64,000 bases of DNA from assembly GCA_963719885.1 (NCBI GenBank), contig CAVRDP010000033.1:1-64000 (forward strand), written 5' to 3'. The DNA comes from JANXQG01 sp963719885. GTDB taxonomy: Bacteria > Planctomycetota > Planctomycetia > Pirellulales > Thermoguttaceae. The notes under the pieces are model-generated. The model saw nothing but the letters and a program-made list of their open reading frames with translations, made no database searches and was not told the origin of the DNA. Positions within the stretch are counted from its first letter, which is position 1, and each line of letters begins with the position of its first letter. Below, piece after piece: positions 8,881-19,247 of the stretch. The position numbers and the translations under genes were made by a program.

Positions 8881-10885
8881 CTACTTTGTCAGCAGCACGC
8901 CCTTGATGAACCAGCCGTTCTCCTCGCTGAGCATGGCGGCCGTTGACGGGCCCAACGACTTGCGGACGACGTCGAAGTCGGGCAACTTGCTGCCGTCGAT
9001 CCGCTGATGCCGCAACGTTCCCTTCTTGCCCGCCGCAGACAAACTGTTGAGCGTGCGGCCCAAGAGCGATTCGCTCTGCGGCATCTTGCCCTGGCGGATC
9101 AGTTCGTAGGTAGGTTCCACCCAGCGGTCGGTCCAAGCGAAGCTGCGAGACGACTGTTGCTTCACCCCCAGCTTGTTGAAAGTGATGTCCCACACCTGCT
9201 GGAAGTCCGGTTGCGTGGCCAGGCGGGCGTTCGCAGCGAGCGGCTTCAGGGTCTTGGCCAGGAAATCGATGTGCGAAGCAATGAACAACTGTCCGTGGGC
9301 GACGGTGATCGCCCCGTGGGGCAGAAAGTGGCTTTCCTTTTCCTCGTCTTCGTCCTTTTCGTCGGACTTGGTCTTAGCGTCGTCCTTCTTGGGCGTCAGC
9401 GAGGGCACTTCGACTTTCGGCAACTGCGGCAAGCCGCTCTCTTCCTCCTCGACGATTTCCCAAACGACGTGGCCGGCGATCTCCCGCTTCTTGATCGTGG
9501 GATCGTTCTTGACGCATTTTTCAATGGCCTTGGCCACCGCGGCGTCGTCCTTGGTCTCGATGGCCCAGAGCAGCCGCTCGCTGCTCGTAGTGACCGGCAG
9601 ATGGTAGTCGCTGACCATGGTGACCCGCTGCCCGAGGTTGGCGATGAGTTCCTTCTGAAGATCGATCTGCGGGCCGCTGGGGTCCTCGATCATGCTCTTG
9701 AGGGACTGCTGCCAAACGCCTTTTTCGCCGATGATTTCGTCGTACAGGGGTCCAAAGTTGTCGAACGCGTTTTGAATATCGACGTAAACCGTGAAGTAGG
9801 CGGCGATGTCGCGGCCGACCCAGGGTTGCGGAGTGAAGTCTTTGCCGTTGGGAAAGACGAACATCTTCATCGATTCGGTGTACGGCGGCGGGGCAAACAC
9901 GGCGGTGCGATGCAGGATCTCGTAGCCGTCGGCGGAAACGTCGACATAGCCGCCAACGCCTTGGAAGGCTGCGTAGCCCTGGTTGCGCATGATCTCCACG
10001 ATCGTCTTGCCCTTGGTCCGCTTCTCCGGCGGCGTTGCGGCCCGGGTCGCCGCGGCGAAACCCAGGGGATTGACGTACCAGCGGATGTCGGGCACGTGCC
10101 CCGGGGCATCGGCCGCACAGCGCTTCATGGCCATTTGGTACCCGGCCACCCGGGAAAGGCTGCCGGTCGGGGCTGCCGTTGGCCAACCTGGCGAGGATTC
10201 CCTGCACGACGGCCAGGTCGTCGCAGGCGCCGAAGAGGTTCGCGGTGAGGAAATAAACGGTCTGCGCCGTCGCGGCTGCCGCCGCGCCCCTCCGCCCCGC
10301 CGCAGCCTGCTGGGCCTGTGGCAGCGGAACGTCGAAGACGTAGACGGGAATTCCTTGAATCGCCTGGATAGTCTCTTGTGCGCCGCGGGCCTTCAGGCCT
10401 GTGCGGGCCTTGGCCAGGAGGGCCTTCGCCTTGGCAAGATTACCGGTAACGTCCAAGAGCAGGCTGGTGGCCGCATGCACGTCTCCCTCCGTCGCCTTGG
10501 TGCCCGGTTGTGGTTCCAATAGTAGCGCTAAGGAAGCCTCGCCGGTAGACACTCCTCGTAAGTCGTCAAGGTGGATGCCCAGCCGATCGGCCAGTGCCGA
10601 CCACTGCGCTTGCAATTGTGCCCGCAAGTCATCCTCAAACGGCTTCATGACCGGGTCGCTCATGAGCTTGCCGAGTTGGGTCTTGTTCCATTGTTCCGTC
10701 AAACGGATGGAGTTCGTTGCGGAGACGAATCCAACGGTTGTTTTGGGCAGCAGGGTATCCATAGAAGGTGCGGCCGCCGAGAGCCCTTTGGGAACCGTCA
10801 GACCGAAAAAAACAATGAACCACAACGCGGGCCGCAAACTTGGCACAACAGAGCTCCTTTTCCGAGAGATAGCAGCGATTTTCAT
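8881..10885 (-). CDS. Secreted protein of unknown function, frameshifted near 10150
   Basis: Begins with a basic, hydrophobic signal peptide ending near 'GLTVPKGLSAAAPS'. The mature part has alternating helices and strands ('LLPKTTVGFVSATNSIRLTE', 'LGIHLDDLRGVSTGEASLALLL'), much like planctomycete exported proteins often labelled DUF3352-like. The second half continues in another frame from about 10150 ('DIRWYVNPLGFAA...') and includes an acidic/Lys-rich insert at about 9340-9400. Both halves are protein-like, so this is one gene of about 665 residues with a one-base shift. A GGGGCG element precedes ATG 10885, and repeat C1 lies 11 bp further upstream. Convergent with the gene at 6380. Function unknown. 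Confidence 0.6.
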
Positions 10886-10896
10886 GGGTCGCCCCA

Positions 10897-10922
10897 GTAG
10901 CGTAGGCTTTTAGCCTGCGTAC
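10897..10922. repeat. REP-like hairpin, family C, copy 1
   Basis: GTAGCGTAGGC-TTTTA-GCCTGCGTAC. Same arms as 25859-25883 and 46951-46978. It lies 11 bp 5' of the start of the minus-strand gene at 10885. Confidence 0.85.
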
Positions 10923-11159
10923 CCGACCTGGAGACAACTTCATGGAATGTCAAAGTTTATCTGTCCTTGCCAACTTACGCCAGATCGAATCCATGAATTG
11001 GAGAAAACTGAAATAAATAGGGTGTTTGGGTAATATATGGCTCGGCATTTGTTAGTTAACGGCGTGAAATTACATCGGATTTGCCAATGGATCTGCTTAA
11101 ACCGTGGAAAATTTTAGACAATCCTAGACGCCGCCTCCCACGCTAAAGATAATACCGGC

Positions 11160-12578
11160 ATGAATGAACTCATGAACGCCAGCCTCAGCCACGATGTTAT
11201 CCACGGATATATTCCTTTTACCTCGCCGCAGGGACTGCCCGAGGGAGAGGTCTCCGAACAAGCGATCATCGACCATCCTTGGATCCAGCGACTCCGCCAG
11301 ATTCACCAGTTGCAAACTGCCTGGTGGGTTTTTCCAACGGCCGAGCATACCCGCTTTCAGCATGTTCTGGGGGCGATGCACCTTGCCAGCCGTATGATCG
11401 AGGCGACCTACGACAGTCTGCATGACGCCTGTCCGGACGTGCCCAGCCGTGGTTACGTCGAGTCGCTGGTACGGATGGCGGCCCTCTTGCACGACGTAGG
11501 GCACGGGCCTTTCGGCCATTTCTTCGATAGCCATTACCTGGCCGAATACAAGCTCAATCACGAAATTGTCGGCAGCCGGATCATCCTCGATCAGTTGGCC
11601 GACTCGATCCGCGGGGTGCGGCAAAACCCCAACAGCCGGATGGCTGACGGCGAGCATCTCGATCCGCAGCAGATCTGCTTCCTGATAATGCGGCCCAATT
11701 CCGCCGACCCACTGCGCGGGTGCCCCGCCGGCGATGGTCCCCAGTGGCTGCGCTTCCTGCGGAGCTTGTTCTGCGGGTTGTATACGGTCGACAACATGGA
11801 CTTCGTGCTCCGCGACGCCTACATGTCGGGCTATAGCCAAAAGGCCTTCGATCTGGACCGCTTGCTGCGCTATAGCCTGTTCACCGACCGCGGACTGACG
11901 ATTCACGAACGCGGTCTTTCCGCGCTGGAGCGATTCATCGCCGTACGGGGTGACTTGTTTCGCTCGGTCTATTACCACCGCACGGTCCGAGCGATCGACC
12001 TGACGTTGCAGGAGTTGTTCATCGAGAGCAAAGCCGACCTGTTCCCCGGCAACCCGCTGGAGCACCTCGACGAGTACTTGCGCTTTACCGAGTGGTCGCT
12101 TTTGGTCCGTGTGGCGGACTGGCACCGCTCGACCGACCCGCGATTGCGGGCGTTGGGGGAGCAGTGGCGGGCGTTTCTCTCGCGGCGACTGCATTGGAAA
12201 ATGGCCTGCGAGCGGATGGTTTTTTTTGTTCCCGGCCAGCATGAAGAGGCGAGCGTCTTCAGCGACGAAGAGGTCCTGCAGCGGCGGATCCGCAAGAACC
12301 TCTCGCCGGAACTCAAGGAGATCGTCTTTCGCGTCGACATTCCCCGGCACGTCTACCGGCCCGAGGCCCTGGCCCCCACGGCCGACCAGAATTTTCTCTT
12401 GGACCCGGCCACCGGCAAGATTCATCGGCTCAACGAGCGGGAACTGTTCCGGCGGATTGCCTTGAGCTTCCGCATCTTCCGCATCTATGCCGAAGACAGT
12501 TCGCACAATGCCGATTTTGCCCGGGCAATGGATCAGATCGTCGGGCCGACCTCCGTCGACGACATGACGAACATGTAG
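11160..12578 (+). CDS. HD-domain phosphohydrolase (dNTPase/SAMHD-like)
   Basis: 472 residues. The HD metal-binding set is clear: H63 and H68 in 'HTRFQHVLGAMHLA', H111-D112 in 'AALLHDVGHGPFGHFFD', H134 in 'NHEIVGSRII' and D211 in 'TVDNMDFVLRDAYMSG'. This is the arrangement of the HD superfamily close to deoxynucleoside triphosphate triphosphohydrolases and SAMHD1-like proteins; substrates of this subgroup vary, so a dNTPase role is inferred. It stands alone. Its stop codon TAG (12576-12578) is part of the GTAG of repeat D1. ATG 11160 is the first start; Met5 is an alternative. Confidence 0.85.
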   Translation: MNELMNASLSHDVIHGYIPFTSPQGLPEGEVSEQAIIDHPWIQRLRQIHQLQTAWWVFPTAEHTRFQHVLGAMHLASRMIEATYDSLHDACPDVPSRGYVESLVRMAALLHDVGHGPFGHFFDSHYLAEYKLNHEIVGSRIILDQLADSIRGVRQNPNSRMADGEHLDPQQICFLIMRPNSADPLRGCPAGDGPQWLRFLRSLFCGLYTVDNMDFVLRDAYMSGYSQKAFDLDRLLRYSLFTDRGLTIHERGLSALERFIAVRGDLFRSVYYHRTVRAIDLTLQELFIESKADLFPGNPLEHLDEYLRFTEWSLLVRVADWHRSTDPRLRALGEQWRAFLSRRLHWKMACERMVFFVPGQHEEASVFSDEEVLQRRIRKNLSPELKEIVFRVDIPRHVYRPEALAPTADQNFLLDPATGKIHRLNERELFRRIALSFRIFRIYAEDSSHNADFARAMDQIVGPTSVDDMTNM

Positions 12579-12594
12579 AACGGAATTTGTTCTA
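12575..12594. repeat. REP-like element, family D, half copy overlapping a stop codon
   Basis: GTAGAACGGAATTTGTTCTA. The first TAG is the stop codon of the HD gene. A complete copy is at 33205-33250. Confidence 0.8.
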
Positions 12595-12640
12595 TCAATG
12601 TCGTGCGTGGAGGTTCACGAAGGCACCGACCGACCGCCAA

Positions 12641-12669
12641 TTGACGTGCCGTTGGGCAGTCGCTACACT
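12641..12669 (+). promoter_or_regulatory. Probable promoter of the isocitrate dehydrogenase gene
   Basis: TTGACG at 12641-12646, 17-base spacer, TACACT at 12664-12669; start codon at 12716. Sequence prediction only. Confidence 0.5.
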
Positions 12670-12715
12670 ATTTATTTCCACTTTTCCTGATGAATTTATT
12701 GAGAGATTTAGATCC

Positions 12716-13816
12716 ATGGCGCATGACGTTACGTTGATTCTTGGTGATGGGGTAGGTCCGGAACTGGCCGAGGCGGCACGCTTATGCGTCGACGCCACCG
12801 GTGTGAAAATATCCTGGGACCCACAAGAGGCGGGGATCGATGTCATGGAGCGGACCGGCACCCCGTTGCCGGAACCCCTGCTAGCCAGCATTCGCCGCAC
12901 GCGTTGCGCCTTGAAGGCCCCCATTACCACGCCGGTGGGCAAGGGTTTTCGCAGCGTCAACGTGCAACTCCGCATGGAATTCGAACTGTATGCCTGCGTT
13001 CGCCCATGCAAGTATTATCCGGGCGTTCGCACCTTTTTTAGCAGCGTGCCGGTTGATCTGGTCATCGTTCGCGAGAATACTGAAGATCTCTATGCTGGCA
13101 TTGAATTCGAGGCCGGCGCGGCCAAGACCTGCGAGTTGGTCGATTACATCAACCGCGCTTCGACGGACAAGCAGATTAAGACCCCGAACAACGCGACCGG
13201 CATCTCGATCAAACCGATCAGCATCTTCGGCAGCGAGCGGATCGTCCGCTATGCCTTTGAATACGCCCGGGCCAATGGCCGCAAGAAGGTTACGGCGGTT
13301 CACAAGGCCAACATCATGAAGCACACCGACGGCCTCTTCCTGGCCATCGCTCGCAAGGTGGCCGAGCAGTTCCGGGACATCGAGTTCGAGGACCGTATCG
13401 TCGACAACATGTGCATGCAATTGTTGCAGAAGCCGGAGCTTTACGACATCCTCGTTTTGCCCAACCTGTACGGAGATATCCTCAGCGATCTGGCCGCCGG
13501 CCTGGTCGGTGGACTGGGAGTCGCCCCCGGTGCGAATATCGGGGCCAACGGGGCCATCTTCGAGGCCACCCATGGCAGCGCCCCCAAGTACAAAGGGCTG
13601 AACAAGGTCAATCCCACGGCCCTGATTCTCTCCGGGGCCCTGATGTTGCGGCATCTCAAGGAACGAGATGCCGCCGAGCGCTTGGAGCGGGCGGTGGCCG
13701 CCGTGATCGCCGAAGGCCGCGACGTGACCTATGACATGAAGCCCAATCGTGACGACCCCACAGCCGTGGGCACCCGCGAAATGGCCCAGGCCATCTGCCG
13801 CAAGATGGCAGGGTAG
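12716..13816 (+). CDS. icd: NAD-dependent isocitrate dehydrogenase (isocitrate/isopropylmalate dehydrogenase family)
   Basis: 366 residues, the length of the NAD-type (IDH3-like) enzymes. It oxidatively decarboxylates isocitrate to 2-oxoglutarate in the TCA cycle. Visible landmarks: the nucleotide-binding start 'LILGDGVGPEL', the isocitrate-binding 'SVNVQLRMEFELYACVRPCK', 'ENTEDLYAGIEF', catalytic 'KANIMKHTDGLF', metal-binding 'PNLYGDILSDLAAGLVGG' and 'EATHGSAPKYKG'. The Arg/Tyr pattern around 'YACVRPCK' favours isocitrate over isopropylmalate. The frame is open upstream, but ATG 12716 follows GAGAGA and a good promoter, and matches the family start. The TAG stop overlaps repeat A2. Confidence 0.9.
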   Translation: MAHDVTLILGDGVGPELAEAARLCVDATGVKISWDPQEAGIDVMERTGTPLPEPLLASIRRTRCALKAPITTPVGKGFRSVNVQLRMEFELYACVRPCKYYPGVRTFFSSVPVDLVIVRENTEDLYAGIEFEAGAAKTCELVDYINRASTDKQIKTPNNATGISIKPISIFGSERIVRYAFEYARANGRKKVTAVHKANIMKHTDGLFLAIARKVAEQFRDIEFEDRIVDNMCMQLLQKPELYDILVLPNLYGDILSDLAAGLVGGLGVAPGANIGANGAIFEATHGSAPKYKGLNKVNPTALILSGALMLRHLKERDAAERLERAVAAVIAEGRDVTYDMKPNRDDPTAVGTREMAQAICRKMAG

Positions 13817-13917
13817 CAGGCAGACTTCGTTCTGCCGTCCGCCAGAGGTTTTCGGCCTCTGAAAAAAATCTGCGGCCAGGCTTTTAGGGCGAACGGCACA
13901 GGGACTGTGCCTGCTAC
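13813..13917. repeat. REP-like palindrome, family A, copy 2, overlapping the icd stop
   Basis: GTAGCAGGCAGACTTCG ... ACTGTGCCTGCTAC, with inner CCGCCAGAGG / TCTGCGGCC parts. TAG at 13814-13816 is the icd stop codon. Confidence 0.9.
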
Positions 13918-14046
13918 TTTCGCAAATCCACCAAAAACCGGCCAATTTGGCCTTTTTTCAACCGCCGGGTTTCCTGTAAACTCTCGCTCGCGCTCGGCAA
14001 CCTTGGGGGAAAGCCGGGTCGCGACTTGCTGCATGGAGGCGGTCAC

Positions 14047-16211
14047 ATGACGAACGATAGTTGGAAGGCCGGCTTGCTGGGCTTGGCCCTTTTGGCCGGC
14101 CTGGGCGTTACTTGCCCCCTGCTCGTGGCATCATACGTTCCTCTCGTCGATCCGGATGAAGGAAAGCATGCCGCGATTGCGCAGAAATGGTCGAAAGCGG
14201 CGATTGGATCGTGCCACGCCTGCTGCACGAACCGTTCCTCGACAAGCCGATCCTCTATTTTTGGGCGATCGCCGCTTCCCTAAAACTCTTCGGCATGTCT
14301 GAAGCGGCCGTCCGCTTGCCCGGCCTGCTGTTCGGCATGCTGGGCACGCTGACCACGGCGGCCGTCGCCTGGCGGATGCTCGGTCGCCGTACCGGGCTGA
14401 TCGCCGGCGTGTTCTATGCTTCGATGATCCTGCCGTTGATCATGGTTCAACTGCCGGCCCACGACGTGGCCCTGGTGACCTGGGTCAACCTGGCCCTCTT
14501 GTGCCTCTGGGAATCGGACCGCGATGGTTCCTCGCGGCGGGCCTGGACCTGGACCGCGGCGGCTGGCGTAGTGCTGGGGCTGGCCATTTTGACCAAGGGG
14601 CTCGCAGGCGTTGCCCTGGTGGGAATTGCCTACGGTGGGTATCTCATCGTTTCCAAGCGGCTGTGCTTCGTCCACGGCGCCCGTGCCGCACTGGCCCTGA
14701 CTGTAGCGGCAATCGTCGGCTCGTCGTGGTATCTTGCCGTGGAGCATGTCCATCCCGGTTTCCTGCACTATTATTTCGTCGATCGCCACGTGCTTGGCTT
14801 CTTCACCAAGTCCCAACCGCATGGTGAGGAGCCGTGGTGGTACTACTTGCCGATCCTCATCATCGGCGGGATTCCCTGGGTCGCATACCTGCCGGTGCTG
14901 GTTCGCGACGCCGTCAGCCGCCGGTGGCAGCAAACGCCCACAGTGACCGACGCCCGCGACAACCGGCCCATGCCGTTACTGGTTTGCTGGCTTGTCGGCT
15001 GCACGCTCTTTCTCTCCGTTTCGCATTCGAAGCTCGGCACGTATATCTGGCCAGTCTTTCCGGCGATGGCGATCCTGTCGGCGATCGTCTGGACGAGGAA
15101 AATCGATGGCGAGCTTTCCGACGTCGCCAAACGCTGGATGGACCGGATCGTCTGGTCTACCTGCCTGATTGGCCCGCTGGCCCTGCCGGCGGCTTTCGCC
15201 GTCGCGCGGATCGCGCTAGCGACGCGGTTCTCGCTGCCGGCATGGACGCTGGCGATCGTGGCGGCGCTGACGTCGCTGGCGCCCCTCTGGAGCTGGCTGC
15301 GCGGCCGGGACCGCTTGACGCTGGGGCTGGCGGCAACAACCGTCTCCGGTCAAATGGCCGTCCTGCTCTTGTGCGTCGTTCCCCAGGCTGCCGCGGGGCT
15401 TTCCGGCCGCGATTTGGCCGTTTATTTCAATCGCCAGCGGGAAGTGCCGTCGAGGATGCTGATGGTCCAGGAGCGGCTCGGCTCAATCATTTTCTATCTC
15501 GATCGCGATTTGCGCAGCCAGTTGCACCGCGGCCAGTTGGCGGACGTGGATATCGACGACGTCCTACCCTCGCCCGCGATGGGCGCGAGCGAATGGATCG
15601 CCATCCCCGAACGTCACCTGCACGTGGCGTTGGCCGACTATGACCTTTCGTCGCTGCCTTTCGAGCGGGCCGGCCGCTTTCGACTCTATCGGCGCGGCGA
15701 CGTTGAGCCGCGGGCACGGCTCGACCAGGCCGATAGTCTGCTGCTGGGCGCCCTGGTACGAAGCGAACTGGCGAGGGAGATCGGTACGCACAAAGAAATC
15801 AAAGATTGTCCTCTGCTGAGTACCCTCGTACTGGAGCGGGATGAACGCGTCGCCAGACGCAACTCGCATTCGCTGATCTCCGCCACGATGGCCCCGGGAA
15901 ACATCCGCTTGGGCGGCCCATCCAACGATCGCTTCGTAGCTGGTGAAATCATCGTGGCCAGCCACTGCCATTCCTCAAATCCCATCGCCGCCAGCGGCCA
16001 GCCTTGCCGGCGCCAGACCTCCATCAGCACCTCGCGGACCAGGTGCGGCGGCTGCGCAGCCAAGATATTCAAATCCAAACGCACTTCATCTTCGCCAGTG
16101 CGGCGCAGGCATCGTTGGGCCACATCGCGGGCCATCGTGTCAATCAACGATTGCGACTCTCCAGCCAGTCCGCCCAGCCGCAGCAGGGCCTCGACGACTA
16201 TTGGGTTATAA
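14047..16211 (+). CDS. GT39-family (ArnT/PMT-like) membrane glycosyltransferase, frameshift near 14185
   Basis: The first 46 residues contain one transmembrane helix and the catalytic-loop motif 'LVDPDEGKHAAIAQ'. The continuation 'MVESGDWIVPRLLHEPFLDKPILYFW' lies one frame away, consistent with loss of a single G near 14185. About ten further hydrophobic segments follow to about 15400, then an extracytoplasmic tail to 'FRLYRRG'. Such enzymes move sugars from polyprenyl phosphate carriers to lipid or protein acceptors across the membrane; the acceptor is unknown. The frame stays open to 16211, but after about 15720 it is antisense to tilS and not protein-like, so the true end is probably about 15700-15790 and another indel is likely. 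Confidence 0.75.
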
Positions 16212-16858
16212 TGCGCGGCTAGGAGCGGCAAAAGTTCTCCCCGGATCCGATTCCGCGTGAAATACACGTCGCGATTACTGGCGTCGGTGCGGAAGGGTTG
16301 CTGACGATCGCGGAGATACGCGGCCAACTCCGCACGGCGCATGCCGAGCAGGGGCCGCAGGAGAGTCGCCGGGCCGAGCCGCCGTGAACGCGACATGCCA
16401 CTCAGCCCACGGATGCCGGTACCGCGAAGAATACGATGCAAAATCGTCTCAGCTTGATCATCGGCCGTGTTCGCGGTGACGACAAAGCGTGCCCCCACGC
16501 GACCCGCTGTTTCTTCCAGCACGGCGTATCGAGCACGGTGCGCGGTGGCCTCGATCCCCTGGCCACGCCCGCCGGCAGTCGGATCGACCGCGGCGGTCGC
16601 CACTTCGCACGCCAAATCTAATTGCCGGCAAAGCTGTTGGACGAAGGCCTGATCGGCCTCCGAATCCGCACGCCGCAGCTTGTGATTCACGTGCGCGGCG
16701 ATCAACTGGCCTTCGCCTGGCTGTTTCAGCGCGGCCAAGCCGCAGAGCAGTGCCACGCTATCGCCTCCCCCGGAAACTGCCACGAGAACGGTCAAATCTT
16801 TCCAGTCCTCCGGTAGCCACGAGGCCGCAAGGCGGGTTTCAAAGGGGTGAAGGGACAT
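15686..16858 (-). CDS. tilS: tRNA(Ile)-lysidine synthetase TilS
   Basis: It modifies C34 of the AUA-reading tRNA(Ile) to lysidine with ATP and lysine. The PP-loop 'VLVAVSGGGDSVALL' is near the N-terminus, followed by 'AAHVNHKLRRADSEAD', 'ATAHRARYAVLE', 'VTANTADDQAETILHRILRGTG', 'LLRPLLGMRRAEL' and 'TDASNRDVYFTRNRIR', all standard for TilS, then the helical domain. I start at 16858 ('MSLHPFETR'): the longer open frame reads 'MTNDEIQMTK', which is translation of a short ATGACGAA-type repeat. The family-like part ends near 15850 ('ELRLATRSS'); the remaining frame to 15686 overlaps the opposing GT39 gene and is doubtful. Confidence 0.9.
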   Translation of the reverse strand: MSLHPFETRLAASWLPEDWKDLTVLVAVSGGGDSVALLCGLAALKQPGEGQLIAAHVNHKLRRADSEADQAFVQQLCRQLDLACEVATAAVDPTAGGRGQGIEATAHRARYAVLEETAGRVGARFVVTANTADDQAETILHRILRGTGIRGLSGMSRSRRLGPATLLRPLLGMRRAELAAYLRDRQQPFRTDASNRDVYFTRNRIRGELLPLLAAHYNPIVVEALLRLGGLAGESQSLIDTMARDVAQRCLRRTGEDEVRLDLNILAAQPPHLVREVLMEVWRRQGWPLAAMGFEEWQWLATMISPATKRSLDGPPKRMFPGAIVAEISECELRLATRSSRSSTRVLSRGQSLISLCVPISLASSLRTRAPSSRLSAWSSRARGSTSPRR

Positions 16859-16959
16859 TTTCGTCATTTGGATTTCGTCATTCGTCATTCCCTTCCCGCC
16901 CATGTTCGCTTCCCTGGCTGCCTTCGTTATAATATGAGGTTTTCCCCAAGGGAACGCCC

Positions 16960-18511
16960 ATGACCAGAATTGCCAGCGAGAAGGTGCTCGTCCTCGATTT
17001 CGGGTCGCAGTATGCCCAACTGATCGCCCGTCGCGTTCGCCAGCAGCAGGTTTATTGCGAGATCGTTCGCCACGATATCACGGCCGAGCGGATCGGACAG
17101 ATCGGTCCCAAAGGGCTGGTTCTCTCCGGCGGGCCGTCGAGCGTCTACGAGGCCGGGGCGCCGAAGTGCGATCCGCAAATCTTCCACCTCGGACTGCCCG
17201 TGCTGGGCATCTGCTACGGCATGCAACTGGCGTGCGAGGCCCTCGGCGGCCGCGTGGAAAGTGCTCCCGCGCGGGAGTACGGCCGGGCCCATTGCCGGCT
17301 GGTCAGCGACGATGAACTATTTGCCGGCGTGCCCGAGGATTTGCAGGTCTGGATGAGCCACGGCGATCAGGTCTCGCAGGTCTCGGCCGATTTTCAGCCG
17401 CTGGCCGCGACCGGCACCTGTCCCATCGCCGCGGTGAAACATCGCTCCTTGCCCGTCTACGGCCTGCAATTCCACCCCGAAGTCACGCACACGCCCCTGG
17501 GTCAGCAAATCCTGGGCAACTTCCTCAAGGCCATCTGCAAGTGTTCGGGCAAGTGGAAGATCGGCGACTTCGCCCGCGAAACGATCGAGACAATCCGTGA
17601 TCGCGTCGGCAAGGGCCGCGTGATCTGCGGTCTTTCCGGTGGGGTCGATAGTTCGGTCGTCGCTGCCTTGCTGGCCGAGGCCGTGCCCACGCAGGTCTCG
17701 TGCATCCTGGTCGACAACGGGCTGCTGCGGGCCGGCGAGGCCCCGTCGGTGATCAAAGAGTTCACCAATCATTTCAAGACCGATTTGCACGTCGTGCCGG
17801 CCGAGGAACGATTTCTCAAGGCCCTTGCCGGGATCACCGATCCGCAGGAGAAGCGGCAAGCAGATCGGACGTGTCTTCATCGATTGTTTTGCCGACGAGG
17901 CCGCGCGGATCGAAGGGGCCGAATTCCTCGCCCAAGGAACGCTCTATCCCGACGTTATCGAAAGCGGCGGTTCGCCCGACGGACCGGCCGCCACGATCAA
18001 GCTGCACCACAACGTGGGCGGACTGCCCGAGGACCTGGCCTTCACGCTCATCGAGCCGCTCCGCGACCTGTTCAAAGACGAGGTGCGCACCTTGGGATTA
18101 CGGCTCGGCTTGCCGGAAGAAATTGTCTGGCGGCATCCGTTCCCCGGCCCGGGGCTGGCAGTGCGCTGCCTGGGGCCGATCACCAAGTCGCGGTTGGATA
18201 CGCTCCGCCAGGCCAACGCGATCGTGGTTTCCGAGATCAAGCAGGCCGGGCTTTACCGGCAGACGGCGCAGGTCTTCGCCGTGCTCTTGCCCGTGCAGAG
18301 TGTGGGCGTGATGGGCGACGCGCGGACCTACGCCGACGCCTTGGCGATTCGGGCCGTCGAGACCGAGGATTTCATGACGGCCGACTGGAGCCGCTTGCCC
18401 TACGATCTTTTGGCCCGCATGTCGACGCGGATCATCAACGAGGTGCCGGGGGTGAACCGGGTGGTGTACGACATCAGCTCGAAGCCGCCGGCGACGATCG
18501 AGTGGGAGTAG
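16960..18511 (+). CDS. guaA: GMP synthase (glutamine-hydrolysing), one-base frameshift near 17855
   Basis: It converts XMP to GMP. The glutaminase half shows 'VLDFGSQYAQLIARRVR', the nucleophile in 'GICYGMQLACEALGG' and the His/Glu of 'GLQFHPEVTHT'. The ATP pyrophosphatase half shows 'GLSGGVDSSVVAALL', 'CILVDNGLLR' and then, in the next frame, 'IGRVFIDCFADEAARIEGAEFLAQGTLYPDVIES', 'HPFPGPGLAVRCLG' and the C-terminal 'INEVPGVNRVVYDISSKPPATIEWE'. The junction lies in AAGCGGCAAGCAG at 17851-17863, where removing one G restores the family sequence. Start ATG 16960 follows AAGGGA, and TATAAT at 16928-16933 may be its -10 box. Because the enzyme is normally needed, a sequencing error is more likely than a mutation. 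Confidence 0.92.
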
Positions 18512-18525
18512 GCGAAGGGATGCGG

Positions 18526-18554
18526 TTGTCAACGTCGCGACTTCCGAATATGAT
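18526..18554 (+). promoter_or_regulatory. Probable promoter of the toxin-antitoxin pair
   Basis: TTGTCA at 18526-18531, 17-base spacer, TATGAT at 18549-18554, then AAGGAGG at 18561-18567 and ATG 18575. A compact promoter suited to autoregulation by the antitoxin, which is inference. Confidence 0.55.
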
Positions 18555-18574
18555 GATGTTAAGGAGGTCCACCT

Positions 18575-18817
18575 ATGGAAGCCACGGTAAGAGCTGTGTA
18601 CCACAACGGCGTATTCGTTCCTACGACCCCATGCGATTTCCCGGAAAACACGGAAGTCGAAGTTTCCGTGCGGGGACCGACGATCATTCCGCCAAGCATT
18701 ACTGATCCTGCGGAGCAGGTACGAATCCGTCGCAAGGTCCTGGAGAGGATGCGAAGGAATCCCCTCTCTGCCGACGCACCGCGGTTCACGAGGGAAGAAT
18801 TGCATGAACGCCGTTGA
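18575..18817 (+). CDS. Antitoxin of a VapBC-like pair (DUF104/AF2212-like)
   Basis: 80 residues. The N-terminal half, 'VRAVYHNGVFVPTTP' followed by 'NTEVEVSVRGP', has the pattern of the DUF104/AF2212-like antitoxins, where a short beta element binds DNA. The basic C-terminal half ('RKVLERMRRNPLSADAPRFTREELHERR') would wrap the toxin. It overlaps the PIN gene by 14 bp, typical of toxin-antitoxin operons. A near-identical layout recurs at 19248. The pairing of this family with PIN toxins is known; neutralisation here is inferred. Confidence 0.8.
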   Translation: MEATVRAVYHNGVFVPTTPCDFPENTEVEVSVRGPTIIPPSITDPAEQVRIRRKVLERMRRNPLSADAPRFTREELHERR

Positions 18818-19214
18818 CACCAACGTGTTGATCTACGCGAAAGACCCGCGGGATCGGCGAAAGCAAGCAGTTGCCGAGACGCTCGTAGCGGACATGAAGG
18901 ACGGCACATTGCTCTGGCAGGTTGCCTGTGAATTCTTAGCTGCTAGCAGGAAGCTTGAGTCGTTCGGCTACAGCTTTCGCGAGGCGTGGGAGGACATCGA
19001 AGAACTTCGGAGCACATGGAAGGCCGTTCCTCCGAGGTGGGAAGTACTGGTGCATGCGCATGAATTGACCGATCGTTACAGTATTTCTTTTTGGGATGCG
19101 CTATTGATCAGCGCATGCAACGACGCGGGGATCGAGCGGCTGTATTCCGAGGATCTTGATACGCATGACGGGGTGGACGGGATCGAAATTATCAATCCGT
19201 TTCGGAGCCCCTGA
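18804..19214 (+). CDS. PIN-domain toxin (VapC-like ribonuclease)
   Basis: 136 residues with the PIN acidic set: D5 in 'MNAVDTNVLIYAKD', Glu in 'ACEFLAASRK', Asp in 'SFWDALLISAC' and Asp in 'SEDLDTHDGVDGIEIINPF'. VapC-type PIN proteins are Mg-dependent RNases that cut tRNA or rRNA. The start is inside the antitoxin gene (GGGAAG upstream acts as ribosome binding site), so translation is coupled. Intact in length and residues. Confidence 0.87.
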   Translation: MNAVDTNVLIYAKDPRDRRKQAVAETLVADMKDGTLLWQVACEFLAASRKLESFGYSFREAWEDIEELRSTWKAVPPRWEVLVHAHELTDRYSISFWDALLISACNDAGIERLYSEDLDTHDGVDGIEIINPFRSP

Positions 19215-19247
19215 TGAGAACCAAGAAAGTGAAGGAGGGTTTCAATT

